Shown piece by piece: positions 40,356 through 49,800 of a DNA stretch of 64,000 bases. This DNA is from Paenibacillus gyeongsangnamensis (GTDB lineage: Bacteria; Bacillota; Bacilli; Paenibacillales; NBRC-103111). A program made the position numbers and the translations under genes. Location of the stretch: positions 1 through 64,000 of the forward strand of contig NZ_JAQAGZ010000022.1 in NCBI RefSeq assembly GCF_027533625.1, written 5' to 3'. The notes beneath the pieces were generated by a model. That model was not told the DNA's origin. It ran no database searches and saw nothing but the letters and a program-made list of their open reading frames with translations. The first letter of the stretch is position 1. Each line of letters starts with the position of its first letter.

Positions 40356-41949
40356 TGTAATGCTTGTGGATGACGATTATCCGGTGCTCGAGCTGTTAGC
40401 CGAGGCGATCGGCTGGGAAGCGCTGGGCATGCGGCTGACGGGGATGCATGAGAACGGGCTGGCCGCTTGGGATCAGGCGCAGCAGGAGATGCCGGATATT
40501 GTCATTACCGACATCGGCATGCCCAAGATGAACGGGCTGGAGCTGATCGAGCGGATGAGAGAAAGGAAGTCGAACGTGCGGGTAGTGATTCTTTCCTGCC
40601 ACGATGAATTCCAATTCGCGCAGCAGGCGATGCGCCTCAATGTGCAGGATTATTTTCTTAAGGACACGCTGGACCCTTCCGAGCTTGTGAAGCTGCTGGA
40701 GCGTTTCAAGGAAAGCCTCGATGCCGAAGCGCAGACGGAGTGGCAGCAATTGCGGCTGAAGCATATAGTTGACGAAACGAAGGAGCTGCGCAAAGAGCAG
40801 TGGATGAAGAACTTCATCCAGCAGCCTTTGCTCTCGCCGCAGGATTGGCTGAAGGAGGCCAAGGGCTACGGATTGTTCGAAGACGGGAGCGCGTGTCTTC
40901 CCGCCATCGCTTTCCTGGAGGAGTATCCTGAGGCGAAACGGCGGTTTCTATCCGATCAAACGCTCCGGTTCGCTGTAAATAACGTTATTGAGGAAGTGCT
41001 GCAAGGATTAGAGCTGCAGGGTCTCCATGCCGGATATGGGACGAAGGAGTCGTTCCTGCTGTTCTCGTTCCGTCCGGATATCAAGACGAATGTGTTTGAC
41101 CGGGCGGCGGCCAGTCTGCGAACGGTTCAGGAGGCTCTGTACAAAACGCTGAATATTCGCATCTCGTTCGTTCTGGGCGAACCCTGCGCCTCTCCGGAGA
41201 CGCTGAGGGCGCAGCTGAAGGGTTTGCTGGCCGGTGCGTCCCAGCGGTTTTATCTGGAGGAGGGCGCTGTCGTTAAGCGGCGTACGGTGGCGAGGCCCGA
41301 GCATGACCTGTTCGCCGTCTACGATGAAGCAAGCACAGAGCTGCGCGAGGCGCTGCTGGCCAAGCGGCCTGAAGAGGTGGAGCGGGTGATCAAGCGTTGG
41401 ACCCTCTTCATCAAGGAGCGGGAATATGCGCCGGAGACGGTCAAGGACTGGATGCTGAAGCTGCTGCTCGACCTGAAGCTGAAGCTGCAGTCGCTGCAGT
41501 TCATGCGTCCCGGCTATTCCGCCGACACGCTGCATAAGGAGATCGCCGACATCGACTCCTTGGCCGAGCTGGAGCATTGGCTGGTCGAGCGGCTGGAGCC
41601 TGTCGCCGCGTGGAGGGGCACCGGCGGCGGGAACGGCATGCGGCCGGAGGCGGTGGAAGCGTGCAAGTACGTCTCGCTGCACCTGGACCGGCGGATCAGC
41701 CTGGAGGAGGTGGCCGAGCATTTGTACCTCAATCCGAGTTATTTCAGCCGGATGTTCAAGAAAGAAACCGGCGAGAGCTTCATTGAGCATGTGACCCGGA
41801 TGAAGCTGGAGCGGGCCAAGGAGCTGCTGCGCCAGACCGGCTACTCCGTCGGCAAAATTTGCGAGATGCTGGGCTATGACAACCAGAGCTATTTTATAAA
41901 AATTTTCAAATCCCACGTCGGCGTTACGCCGGTGGAATACCGCGGCTGA
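40348..41949 (+). CDS. YesN-type response regulator with AraC DNA-binding domain
   Basis: 533 residues: a receiver domain (1-120; phospho-Asp D55 in DIVITDIGMP, with DD near 9-10 and a late KD), a long middle region (about 130-420) with no named fold, and a C-terminal AraC pair of helix-turn-helix motifs (about 430-533, SLEEVAEHLYLNPSYFSRMFKKETGESF). It is expected to activate the sugar ABC genes. Its start overlaps the kinase gene, and it ends with a terminator. Confidence 0.92.
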   Translation: MYSVMLVDDDYPVLELLAEAIGWEALGMRLTGMHENGLAAWDQAQQEMPDIVITDIGMPKMNGLELIERMRERKSNVRVVILSCHDEFQFAQQAMRLNVQDYFLKDTLDPSELVKLLERFKESLDAEAQTEWQQLRLKHIVDETKELRKEQWMKNFIQQPLLSPQDWLKEAKGYGLFEDGSACLPAIAFLEEYPEAKRRFLSDQTLRFAVNNVIEEVLQGLELQGLHAGYGTKESFLLFSFRPDIKTNVFDRAAASLRTVQEALYKTLNIRISFVLGEPCASPETLRAQLKGLLAGASQRFYLEEGAVVKRRTVARPEHDLFAVYDEASTELREALLAKRPEEVERVIKRWTLFIKEREYAPETVKDWMLKLLLDLKLKLQSLQFMRPGYSADTLHKEIADIDSLAELEHWLVERLEPVAAWRGTGGGNGMRPEAVEACKYVSLHLDRRISLEEVAEHLYLNPSYFSRMFKKETGESFIEHVTRMKLERAKELLRQTGYSVGKICEMLGYDNQSYFIKIFKSHVGVTPVEYRG

Positions 41950-41970
41950 AGTTCGGAGCTGCGGCAGAGA

Positions 41971-42003
41971 GTATAACCCGGTCCCTGTGGGGGTCGGGTT
42001 ATT
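41971..42003 (+). terminator. Terminator of the YesMN operon
   Basis: ATAACCCG and CGGGTTAT form the stem, with an inner GTCCC/GGGGT part; a short T-rich run follows. Confidence 0.75.
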
Positions 42004-42057
42004 TGGTATTGGCGCACCGGGCTTCGCAAGGGGGGCAGCAATAGAAAAGGGCATGCT

Positions 42058-42171
42058 AGAAACAGAGTAATAAACTAAATAGAAACAGAGTAATAAACTA
42101 AATAGAAACAGAGTAATAAACTAAATAGAAACAGAGTAATAAGCTAAATAGAAACAGTGTAATAAACTAAA
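42058..42171 (+). repeat. Five tandem copies of a 23-bp AT-rich unit
   Basis: The unit AGAAACAGAGTAATAAACTAAAT is repeated at 42058, 42081, 42104, 42127 and 42150 with at most one or two changes (the fourth has AAGCT, the last GTGTAATAAACTAAA). Period is exactly 23 bp, close to two helical turns. It lies between the YesN terminator and the GntR gene and is much more AT-rich than the flanking genes, and it contains stop codons in all frames. Confidence 0.95.
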
Positions 42172-42316
42172 GTTCATAAGTAGTGAATGGAGGGTCACTA
42201 AATATCGAATAAGAGGCCGACATTTTTTCAACCGAGCAGCAAAATTAAGCTTGAACATCAGATGAATTAGTAATATGATAATAATCATCAGAGGAATATC
42301 CTCGCAAGGAGTGCCT

Positions 42317-43048
42317 ATGCCGAACAAAAAGCTAACCTATGAAACCGTGTACGAGCGGATCAAGCAAACGATTGAAAGCGGTGTCTGGCCGCCGGGACAC
42401 CGGCTGCCGCCGCTGGAGCAGCTGTCCGCCGAGTTCGGCGTCGGCGTATCGTCCGTCAGGGAAGCGGTGCGGATTCTCGGCAAGCAGCATATTCTGCGCA
42501 TCGAGCAGGGCCGCGGGACGTATGTGCAGGATCTGCCGGAGCGGCCCCCGAGCGGCGGGCTCGATTTTCTCGAGCGGGCAACGATGCTGCAGCTGACGGA
42601 GGCACGGTGGATTGTGGAGCCGGAGCTGGCCGCCTTAGCCGCCGAGAAAGCGACGGAGGAGCAGGTGGCGGCGATCATGCAAACGGCGGAGGCGATGAAG
42701 CGGAAGGTGGCGAAGGGGCAGGATTTTTTCAAGGAAGACCTGCTGTTTCACGAATACATCGCCCGGGCGTCGCACAATGAGGTGCTGGTGCACATGCTGG
42801 AGCGGATCAGCGATCTCCTGACGGACAGCCGGCGCCGCTCGATGAAATGGCCGGGCATGAATGAGAAGGCGGCTTCTTATCATTATTTGATCGCGGCCGC
42901 GATCGCCCAGCGCAATCCGTCGCAGGCGAGAACCTTGATGAAGAGCCATTTGGAGGATATGCGTACCGAGTTTGAAAGAGATTTCAACGATAATCGCGCC
43001 AAGTCACCGATCGACGGTGCAGGCGTACAGGAGGAGAAGCCGGAATGA
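42317..43048 (+). CDS. GntR family regulator (FadR-like, FCD domain)
   Basis: 243 residues: an N-terminal GntR winged helix (about 4-70, ETVYERIKQTIESGVWPPGHRLPPLEQLSAEFGVGVSSVREAVRIL) and a C-terminal all-helical FCD domain with the metal-type His residues (FHEYIARASHNEVLVHMLERI and SYHYLIAAAIAQRNP). Start is ATG 42317, seven bases after AAGGAG; the in-frame ATG at 42275 has none. It overlaps the downstream dehydratase by four bases (ATGA), so it is probably the repressor of a sugar-acid catabolic gene. Confidence 0.9.
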   Translation: MPNKKLTYETVYERIKQTIESGVWPPGHRLPPLEQLSAEFGVGVSSVREAVRILGKQHILRIEQGRGTYVQDLPERPPSGGLDFLERATMLQLTEARWIVEPELAALAAEKATEEQVAAIMQTAEAMKRKVAKGQDFFKEDLLFHEYIARASHNEVLVHMLERISDLLTDSRRRSMKWPGMNEKAASYHYLIAAAIAQRNPSQARTLMKSHLEDMRTEFERDFNDNRAKSPIDGAGVQEEKPE

Positions 43049-44193
43049 AGATCAAATCGATGGAGTTGTTTCAAGTACCGCCGCGGTGGTTGTTTTTGAA
43101 GGTGACGACAGAGGACGGACTGGTCGGCTGGGGCGAGCCGGTCGTGGAAGGCAAAGCAGATACCGTGCGCGCGGCGGTGGAGGAGATGAGCGATTTCCTC
43201 ATCGGCAAGGAGGCGGGGCACATCGAAGACCTGTGGCAGGTGCTGTACCGCGGCGGGTTTTACCGGGGCGGTCCGGTGCTGACGAGCGCCATATCGGGGA
43301 TCGAACAGGCGCTTTGGGACATCAAAGGTAAACGTTTGGGAGTGCCGGTGTACGAGCTGCTTGGAGGTCCGGTTCGGGACAAGATGCGCGTCTACGCCTG
43401 GATCGGCGGCGATAAGCCGTCCGAGGTGGCGAAGGAGGCCAGCGCCAAGATCGCTTCCGGCTATACGGCGGTGAAGATGAACGGCACGGCCGAGATGGAG
43501 TGGATCGACTCGCCGCTCAAGGTCCAGGAGGCTGCCGAGCGTCTCGCGGCTGTCCGTGACGCGGTAGGCTGGGGCATCGGCATCGGCGTCGACCTGCACG
43601 GGCGCGTGCATAAGACGATGGCGAAGGCGCTCATTAAGGAGCTGGAGCCATACAAGCCGATGTTTATTGAAGAGCCGGTCCTGCCGGAGAACAATGAAGC
43701 GCTGCCGGAGATTACGAAGGGCTCCAGCGTGGCGATAGCGACAGGCGAGCGGATGTACACGCGATGGGATTTCAAACGGCTGCTGTCGCAGGGCGGCGCT
43801 GATATTATCCAGCCGGACCTGAGCCATGCCGGCGGCATCTGGGAAGTGCGCAAGATCGCCGCAATGGCCGAAGCGTTCGACGTGGCCGTAGCGCCGCACT
43901 GCCCGCTCGGTCCGATTGCGCTGGCGGCGTCGCTGCAGCTTGATTTTTGCACGCCGAATGCGTTCATTCAGGAACAAAGCCTCGGGATTCATTACAACCA
44001 GGGCTCGGACCTGCTCGATTATTTGGTTGACCCGGGCGTATTCGATTACGAGGAAGGCTTCGTGAAGCGGCTGACCGCTCCGGGGCTCGGCATCGAGATT
44101 AATGAGGCGAAGGTACGCGAAATGGCGGCGATCGGGCATCGCTGGCGCAATCCGGTATGGCGCAACGCGGATGGCTCCGTAACGGAGTGGTAA
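43045..44193 (+). CDS. dgoD: D-galactonate dehydratase-like enolase-superfamily enzyme
   Basis: 382 residues, the size of E. coli DgoD. The mandelate-racemase/enolase fold is clear: LFLKVTTEDGLVGWGEPV (about 16-33), YRGGFYRGGPVLTSAISGIEQALWDIKGK (capping), then metal ligands in IGVDLHGRVH, FIEEPV and IATGERM, plus the VAPHCPLGP His. The long YRGG region and LEIH-type LGIHYNQG fit galactonate dehydratases over other members. It is translationally coupled to the GntR gene. No DgoK/DgoA is seen nearby, so the substrate is inferred. Confidence 0.85.
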   Translation: MKIKSMELFQVPPRWLFLKVTTEDGLVGWGEPVVEGKADTVRAAVEEMSDFLIGKEAGHIEDLWQVLYRGGFYRGGPVLTSAISGIEQALWDIKGKRLGVPVYELLGGPVRDKMRVYAWIGGDKPSEVAKEASAKIASGYTAVKMNGTAEMEWIDSPLKVQEAAERLAAVRDAVGWGIGIGVDLHGRVHKTMAKALIKELEPYKPMFIEEPVLPENNEALPEITKGSSVAIATGERMYTRWDFKRLLSQGGADIIQPDLSHAGGIWEVRKIAAMAEAFDVAVAPHCPLGPIALAASLQLDFCTPNAFIQEQSLGIHYNQGSDLLDYLVDPGVFDYEEGFVKRLTAPGLGIEINEAKVREMAAIGHRWRNPVWRNADGSVTEW

Positions 44194-44210
44194 ACGGGAA
44201 GCAATCAAGG

Positions 44211-44247
44211 AGCGGGGGGACGCTTGGCGTTTCGCCGCTTTTTTTCT
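44211..44247 (+). terminator. Terminator of the gntR-dgoD unit
   Basis: AGCGG and CCGCT flank an inner GACGC/GCGTT pairing, followed by seven T. Confidence 0.8.
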
Positions 44248-44387
44248 GGCTTCATTGCTTAGGCGGGTATTGGGGGACAGGACATCCTCCACGTTTGGCT
44301 AAGTGAGCGCCCTTCCCTGTAACGTTGCTATAGTACCCGTTATGCTGCAATGAACTGCATCATCTAGAAGAAAGCGGGCGTTTCGGC

Positions 44388-44885
44388 ATGTGCTGTTCTA
44401 TTCATCAGCAGGATCCTTCGGTTGTGCTTTGCTTGCAATGCCGTAAACCGCTCTGCGAAAGCTGCGCCAACCGGTTTGCCGTTGCTCATTGCCAGGACTG
44501 CATGCGCCGTTATGGCGATGCTTATCGTCGCGACAACCTGCGTACACTGGCTTTGTCATTGATTTTGTTGCTCTGCGGCTTCGGGGCCGCCGAACTGCTG
44601 TTTCGCTTAGACCCCAGCATCTTTCATCCCTGCTCATCAATCTTCGTCTCCGTATGGACAGGGTATGTCATCGGCGGCATCCCCATCGGCAGCCGATTGT
44701 TTGACGTTTGGCTGAAAGGCCGTACGGTGGAGGATAACAACTCCGCACAGGCTCTAATTCGATGGTGGCCTATTAAAATTTTCGTTTGTATGATGATCGG
44801 CATCGCGCTCTCGCCCTGGATGGCGCTCCGGTTCACGAAAGATCTATGGGCCTGGTCCAAAAACAGCCGAACGAGCGACCCGTAG
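44388..44885 (+). CDS. Membrane protein with N-terminal zinc-finger-like B-box
   Basis: 165 residues. The first 45 residues are Cys/His-rich (CCSIHQQ, CLQCRKPLCESCANRF, AHCQDC), with the spacing of a B-box-like or small zinc ribbon motif; three hydrophobic stretches follow (about 52-72, 84-105 and 125-147). Such B-box/membrane fusions occur in Bacilli with no known function. ATG 44388 has only a weak AAGCGGG site, about eight bases away. It is convergent with the broken YflT-like gene. Confidence 0.7.
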   Translation: MCCSIHQQDPSVVLCLQCRKPLCESCANRFAVAHCQDCMRRYGDAYRRDNLRTLALSLILLLCGFGAAELLFRLDPSIFHPCSSIFVSVWTGYVIGGIPIGSRLFDVWLKGRTVEDNNSAQALIRWWPIKIFVCMMIGIALSPWMALRFTKDLWAWSKNSRTSDP

Positions 44886-44915
44886 CCTTCGGAAAGACCG
44901 AAAGACTTACGGGTT
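44879..44915. terminator. Bidirectional hairpin between convergent genes
   Basis: CCCGTAGCCTTCGG and CCGAAAGACTTACGGG pair around AAAGA. It overlaps the stops of the membrane gene and the downstream pseudogene. Confidence 0.7.
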
Positions 44916-45330
44916 CCGTGCGGCCGGCCGGGTAAGGTACGGGTCCACGACCGCGTCCCTTCGAAGGGAACCGCTGCGTTCGATGGTTGCCGTATCGTTA
45001 TGCCAAGTCAGGACGATGATTTTGCCTTTAACCAGCTCCCGTTCGTAAGTATCCGCATCCTCCTCCGAAATGCCGAACGACTGCATCGTAGCCCGGGATT
45101 TGATCCCCTCGGGAGCGGAACAGGTTGGCGAATGCCTTCGCCATGTCCTCCTCCATCATGCCGATCGTCTTCGTATCGGTCAGCTTGCTTAACCCCTCGG
45201 TCCGTTCTCCATCATGCGCAAGCACGTAAATTTCATTCAGCGAGTGCCCTTCTTCGCGGAAAGAACGAATCGCGCGAAGGGCCTGTTCCTCATTGTGAAC
45301 TAGCCTGATGTGCATTCTCTGCGGTTTCAT
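44907..45330 (-). pseudogene. Frameshifted general stress protein (YflT/GSP17M type)
   Basis: The first part, to about residue 75, reads MKPQRMHIRLVHNEEQALRA... with a YflT-like LNEIYVLAHDGERTEGLSKL, matching the intact relative at 53862-54188. Near 45100 the frame breaks: the continuation RATMQSFGISEEDADTYERE, then LVKGKIIVLTWHN, typical of the family end, is in another frame and runs to a stop at 44907-44909. The shift is one added or two missing bases around the GGGGATCAAATCC segment. Either the gene is decayed or the sequence has an error at this place. A strong AAGGAGTGG site precedes the ATG. Confidence 0.75.
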
Positions 45331-45655
45331 ATTCTTCTTCCACTCCTTAAGGTCCGAAATCGTTCATGGTCTATATGATTAATAACCTTAAGCTAGGGCA
45401 TCAACAATATCTTTTGCCAGTAGAGGGCGGTCCGAACGACAGGGCTTCAGCGTCTGCTGAGCGGTCCGGCAACGGGCTTGTCCCTTCATTAACCTGAATT
45501 TACCGTCTTGAATCACCGCTTTCCATGTTTCAATCCTCCCTGATTTGGTTACTTAGTCTTATGTAATCGCTATAATAAGTAGAAAAGACATCAAAGCCTG
45601 CGGGGGTTCGTTTCAAGCCGGGAACGAAGAGCAAATTAAGGAGCGGACAGAGCCT
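45331..45655 (+). other. Intergenic region between divergent signalling genes
   Basis: 325 bases with no protein-coding frame that looks real. It must hold the promoter of the stress gene on the minus strand and that of the receiver-phosphatase gene on the plus strand. I see a few AT-rich tracts but no promoter good enough to annotate. The downstream gene has its ribosome binding site (AAGGAGCGG, 45639-45647) just before its ATG. Confidence 0.4.
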
Positions 45656-46813
45656 ATGCCTATAGCTATTGTAGATGATAATCCGGTGAACATTATTGTG
45701 ATTGAGAAAATATTGAAAACGGCGGGGTACAACGATTTTTGGAAAGCGGCTTCCGCGCGGGAGCTGCTGGAACAGCTGGAAGAACACGCGGGCAAGGGAA
45801 GAATTCCGGTGGATCTTATCCTCATGGACATGATGATGCCGGAAATGGACGGTATTGAAGCTTGCCGGCGCATCCAGAAGGATGAACGCTACCGCGACAT
45901 TCCGGTGATCATCGTGACGGCCGTGGGGGACTCCAACAAGCTTGCCGAAGCGATGGAGGCCGGGGCGATCGATTACGTCATGAAGCCGGTGAACAAGGTT
46001 GAGCTCGTCGCGCGTATCCGAGTGGCGCTCAGGCTGAAATTCGAGAAGGATTGGCACAAGGAGAATGAAGCCAAGATCCGCAGCGAGCTGGAGCTGGCCC
46101 GGCAGGTGCAAACCGGGGTGCTCAGTCTTCCAATGAAGCGGAAGGGGCTTGAAATCGATGCGGCCTATTGTCCCTCTTTCGAGCTGGCCGGAGACATGTA
46201 TGCCTGGTATCGGATCGATGAGCACCGCTGCGGCGTTATCCTTCTGGACATCATGGGCCATGGGATATCGTCCGCGCTCGTTTGCATGTTTATCTCCTCC
46301 GTGCTGCAGGACACGATCACCCGGTTCGTCTCGCCGGAATTCGTCGTAGCGGAGCTGAACCGGTATATGAACCAGCTGAATCGCAAGAATACGTCGGTCA
46401 ATTATTATTTTACGGCCATTTACCTGTTGATTGATACGGAGAAAAAAACGATCGATTACGTGAATGCCGGACACCCGCCCGGTTTTCTTTATGAAGAAGG
46501 CAAGTCTCCCGTTTATTTGGATCAGGGTACTTGCGCGATCGGCTTTTTCGATCAGATGGAAATAATCAAACACACATTCGTATATGAGAAACCGATCAAG
46601 ATCGCGCTTTATACGGACGGATTGCTGGAGGAGCTGCCGCTGCCGGCAGATTTCCCCGAGGAGCGGCCGGAATATGAAGTGCTGGCCGAGCGGCTGCAGA
46701 GCTGCATTCATGCAGAACCCGAGCCGATTCGCATGGTCGAGCGGCTGCTGCCGGAGGACATCCGGCAATCCCAGAAGGACGATATTTGCATGGTCGTCGT
46801 AACGGCTTATTAA
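45656..46813 (+). CDS. Receiver-PP2C phosphatase (RsbU/SpoIIE-like response regulator)
   Basis: 385 residues. The N-terminal receiver (1-125) has the phospho-Asp D58 (DLILMDMMMPEMDG), Thr in VTAVGDSN and Lys in MKPVNK. After a short coiled linker (about 126-160) comes a PP2C/SpoIIE domain (about 165-385) with metal Asp residues in ELAGDMY, LLDIMGHGISSAL, LYTDG and KDDI. It should remove phosphate from a STAS-domain anti-sigma antagonist, under control of a kinase. It begins the signalling cluster, 48 bases before the hybrid kinase. Start ATG 45656 after AAGGAGCGG. Confidence 0.92.
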   Translation: MPIAIVDDNPVNIIVIEKILKTAGYNDFWKAASARELLEQLEEHAGKGRIPVDLILMDMMMPEMDGIEACRRIQKDERYRDIPVIIVTAVGDSNKLAEAMEAGAIDYVMKPVNKVELVARIRVALRLKFEKDWHKENEAKIRSELELARQVQTGVLSLPMKRKGLEIDAAYCPSFELAGDMYAWYRIDEHRCGVILLDIMGHGISSALVCMFISSVLQDTITRFVSPEFVVAELNRYMNQLNRKNTSVNYYFTAIYLLIDTEKKTIDYVNAGHPPGFLYEEGKSPVYLDQGTCAIGFFDQMEIIKHTFVYEKPIKIALYTDGLLEELPLPADFPEERPEYEVLAERLQSCIHAEPEPIRMVERLLPEDIRQSQKDDICMVVVTAY

Positions 46814-46861
46814 CGGGGGGGGGTCTCGTTCAGGCGACGGTAGAAAGAGAGGAACGAACAC

Positions 46862-49800
46862 ATGAGAATCCGTTCGAAGATTGTCGTGGGATTCGGCATT
46901 CTGATCATTGTGCTGTTCGCGCTGGCAGGCATCGGCATCAACCGGCTCAACATGACGGATCAGAACTTGAAGGATATGTATGAGAACCGTTACCAGAGGC
47001 TGAAGCTCAGCACAACCCTGCGCAACGATTCGGCGGAGCTGGCCAAGGCGATCGATAATCTCATCCTGATCGATTCGGAAGAAAGCGATACAAAGAATAA
47101 TCAGATCATTAACGATAAAAGCAAGCTGATCTCCCAGGAGATGCAGCAGATCGACGGGTTGTTCACGACGCCGGAGGAACGCCGGCTTGCGGAGGATATG
47201 AAGCAGACAGGCAAACGGTTCATGGATTACAAGGACAATGTCGTACAGATGAACAGGACCGGGAAGAAGCAGGATGCTAACAATCTGAGGACGAATGCCG
47301 GCAACGCGCTGCAGGATCAGTTCATACAGTCCATTGCCGGCATCAGCACTTACGAGGAGAAGGCGATGGACGATGCGATCGAACGTTCTCTGGAAGACAA
47401 TAATCGAGGGTTCAACTTCACTGGCATTCTGACCATCGCCGGGCTGCTTCTTGGCTTTGGCATCATATATTGGATCGGAACGGCCTTCAACCGCGGACTG
47501 AATTCGCTGCAACAGCTGATGCTGGCGTTCGCAGGAGGAGCGTGGGGGGATTCCGCTTACCGGGTGAAGGTTACTTCGGGAGATGAATTCGGAAAGCTGG
47601 CCGGATTCTTCAATCGGATGGCGGACGACCTAGAGCGAACGACGGCCAAGGAGCGGGCGCTGAACAAGATGAATGAAGACAATCTATGGATTCAGAACCA
47701 TTCGGCACACCTTTATTATCAGCTCCAGGAAACCAACCGTGTGGACGAGATGGGGCAATTGTTTATTTCGGAACTGGCCCGCATGGTAGGCGCACAGAGC
47801 GGCGTGTTCTATGTGGCGGAGACGGCAGGAACCGAGCGGAAGCTGGTTCTGGCCGGAAGCTATGCTAATTCTGAATCGGAGGCGCAGGAGGAGCTGCGCT
47901 TCGGTCAAGGACTCATCGGGCAGGCGGCCAAGGACGGGAAGGCTATCGTGCTGGACGAGGCACCTTCCGATTACGGCGGGCTCGGCTCCGCTCTCGGCAG
48001 GATAGAACCGCTCGCGTTGAATGTCCAGCCGATTCTGTACGACGGGAGGACGATCGGGGTATTCGAGCTGGTCTTTCTCAAGAAGCCCGGCGAGGTCGAG
48101 CGGCAGATGATCGAACAGATTGCCGAGGTATTCGGGATCGTGCTCAATTCGCTTAAGGACCGGTTGAAGAATGAAGAGCTTCTCCGTATTCACAAGGCGC
48201 TTACGGATGAGCTTCAGAGCCAATCGGAGGAGCTTTTATCGCAGCAGGACGAACTGAAGGCGTCCAATGAGCATCTCGAGGTGCAGGCGCGGGCGCTCAA
48301 AGCCTCCGAAGAGCTGCTGCAGCGGCAGCAGGAGGAGCTGGAGCAGGCGAACGAAGCGTTGACCCGCAAGACGGTCGAGCTTGAGGAGCAGGTGAAGGCG
48401 ACCGAGGAGATCAACAGGCAAATCGAAAGCGCCAAGGAGTCGCTTGAGAAGCAAACGTTTGAGCTGGCGCTCGCCTCCAGGTACAAATCGGAGTTTCTGG
48501 CCAACATGTCGCACGAGCTTCGTACGCCGCTCAACAGCTTGTTGATCCTGTCCCAGCTGTTGAAGGAAAACAAGGAAGGCAACCTTACGGTTAAGCAGGT
48601 CGAGTACGCCGAAACGATCTATTCCTCGGGCTGCGACCTGCTTAAGCTGATCGACGATGTGCTCGACCTGGCGAAGGTGGAATCGGGCCGTATGGACGTT
48701 CAGCGCGAGCAGGTGGACGTTCCGGATCTCATCGAGTCGCTGCAGCGTACTTTTGCGCCGGTGGCCCGGTCGCGCAATCTGGACTTCAAGGTACGGGTAC
48801 ACGATTCGGCGCCTAACCGATTGATCACGGACGCCTCGCGATTATTGCAAATCCTGAAGAATCTGCTGTCCAATGCCTTCAAATTTACCCACAGCGGATG
48901 GATTCTTCTGGACATCGGCATGGTCAACGAGCCGCAGCCGATGATCTCGTTCGCCGTGGAAGATACGGGCATCGGCATCCCGAGCGACAAGCAGGAGTTG
49001 GTGTTCGAGGCGTTCCGGCAGGCGGACGGCACGACCAGCCGCAAGTACGGCGGAACCGGGCTCGGCTTGTCGATCAGCCGCCAGCTGGCAGGGCTGCTTG
49101 GAGGCAAGATCGGCCTGCAGAGCGAGGAAGGCAAAGGGAGCCGTTTCACGGTGTACCTTCCGCTCATTATCGAGCGGAAACAAGAGGAGGAGCGGCCCGA
49201 GCCGGGGGCCTTGCCTCAAATCCGCGTTGCGGCGCTGAATGCGCGCGCGGGACGGAAGGAGACCGCGGCGGGTACGGTGCCGTCCGGACCGCAGGCGGCA
49301 GGCACGCTTCCGGACGACCGGGACCGTATAGGACCGGATGATAAAGTGCTGCTGATCATCGAAGACGATCAACATTTTGCCGGGGTCCTGCTGGACATGG
49401 CCCGCAGCCGCGGGTTCAAAGCCATCGTCGCGCTGTCAGGCGACACGGGCCTGGAGCTCGCCAAGATGCGTCAGCCCGATGCGATACTGCTCGATATCCA
49501 GCTTCCCGTCATAGACGGATGGTCGGTGCTTGTGCAGCTGAAGAACGATAATGCAACGCGTCACATCCCCGTTCACGTCATATCGGTCGTCGACGAGGTG
49601 CATCGGGGGCTGGCGCTCGGAGCCATCGCTTGGCTGCGAAAGCCTTCCAACCGGGAAGGACTGAAGCAGGCTTTCGACCAAATTCAGTCGTTTCTCGACA
49701 GAGAGCTCAAGAACTTGCTGCTTGTCGAGCCGGACGAAAGCCAGCGGGCGAATCTGACCAAGCTGATCGCCCGTGACGATCTGAGCATCACGGCGGTTAA

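Noticed and set aside
42058..42171. Possible CRISPR or tRNA region at the 23-bp array
   Set aside because: The repeats are directly adjacent without spacers and contain no tRNA-like fold.
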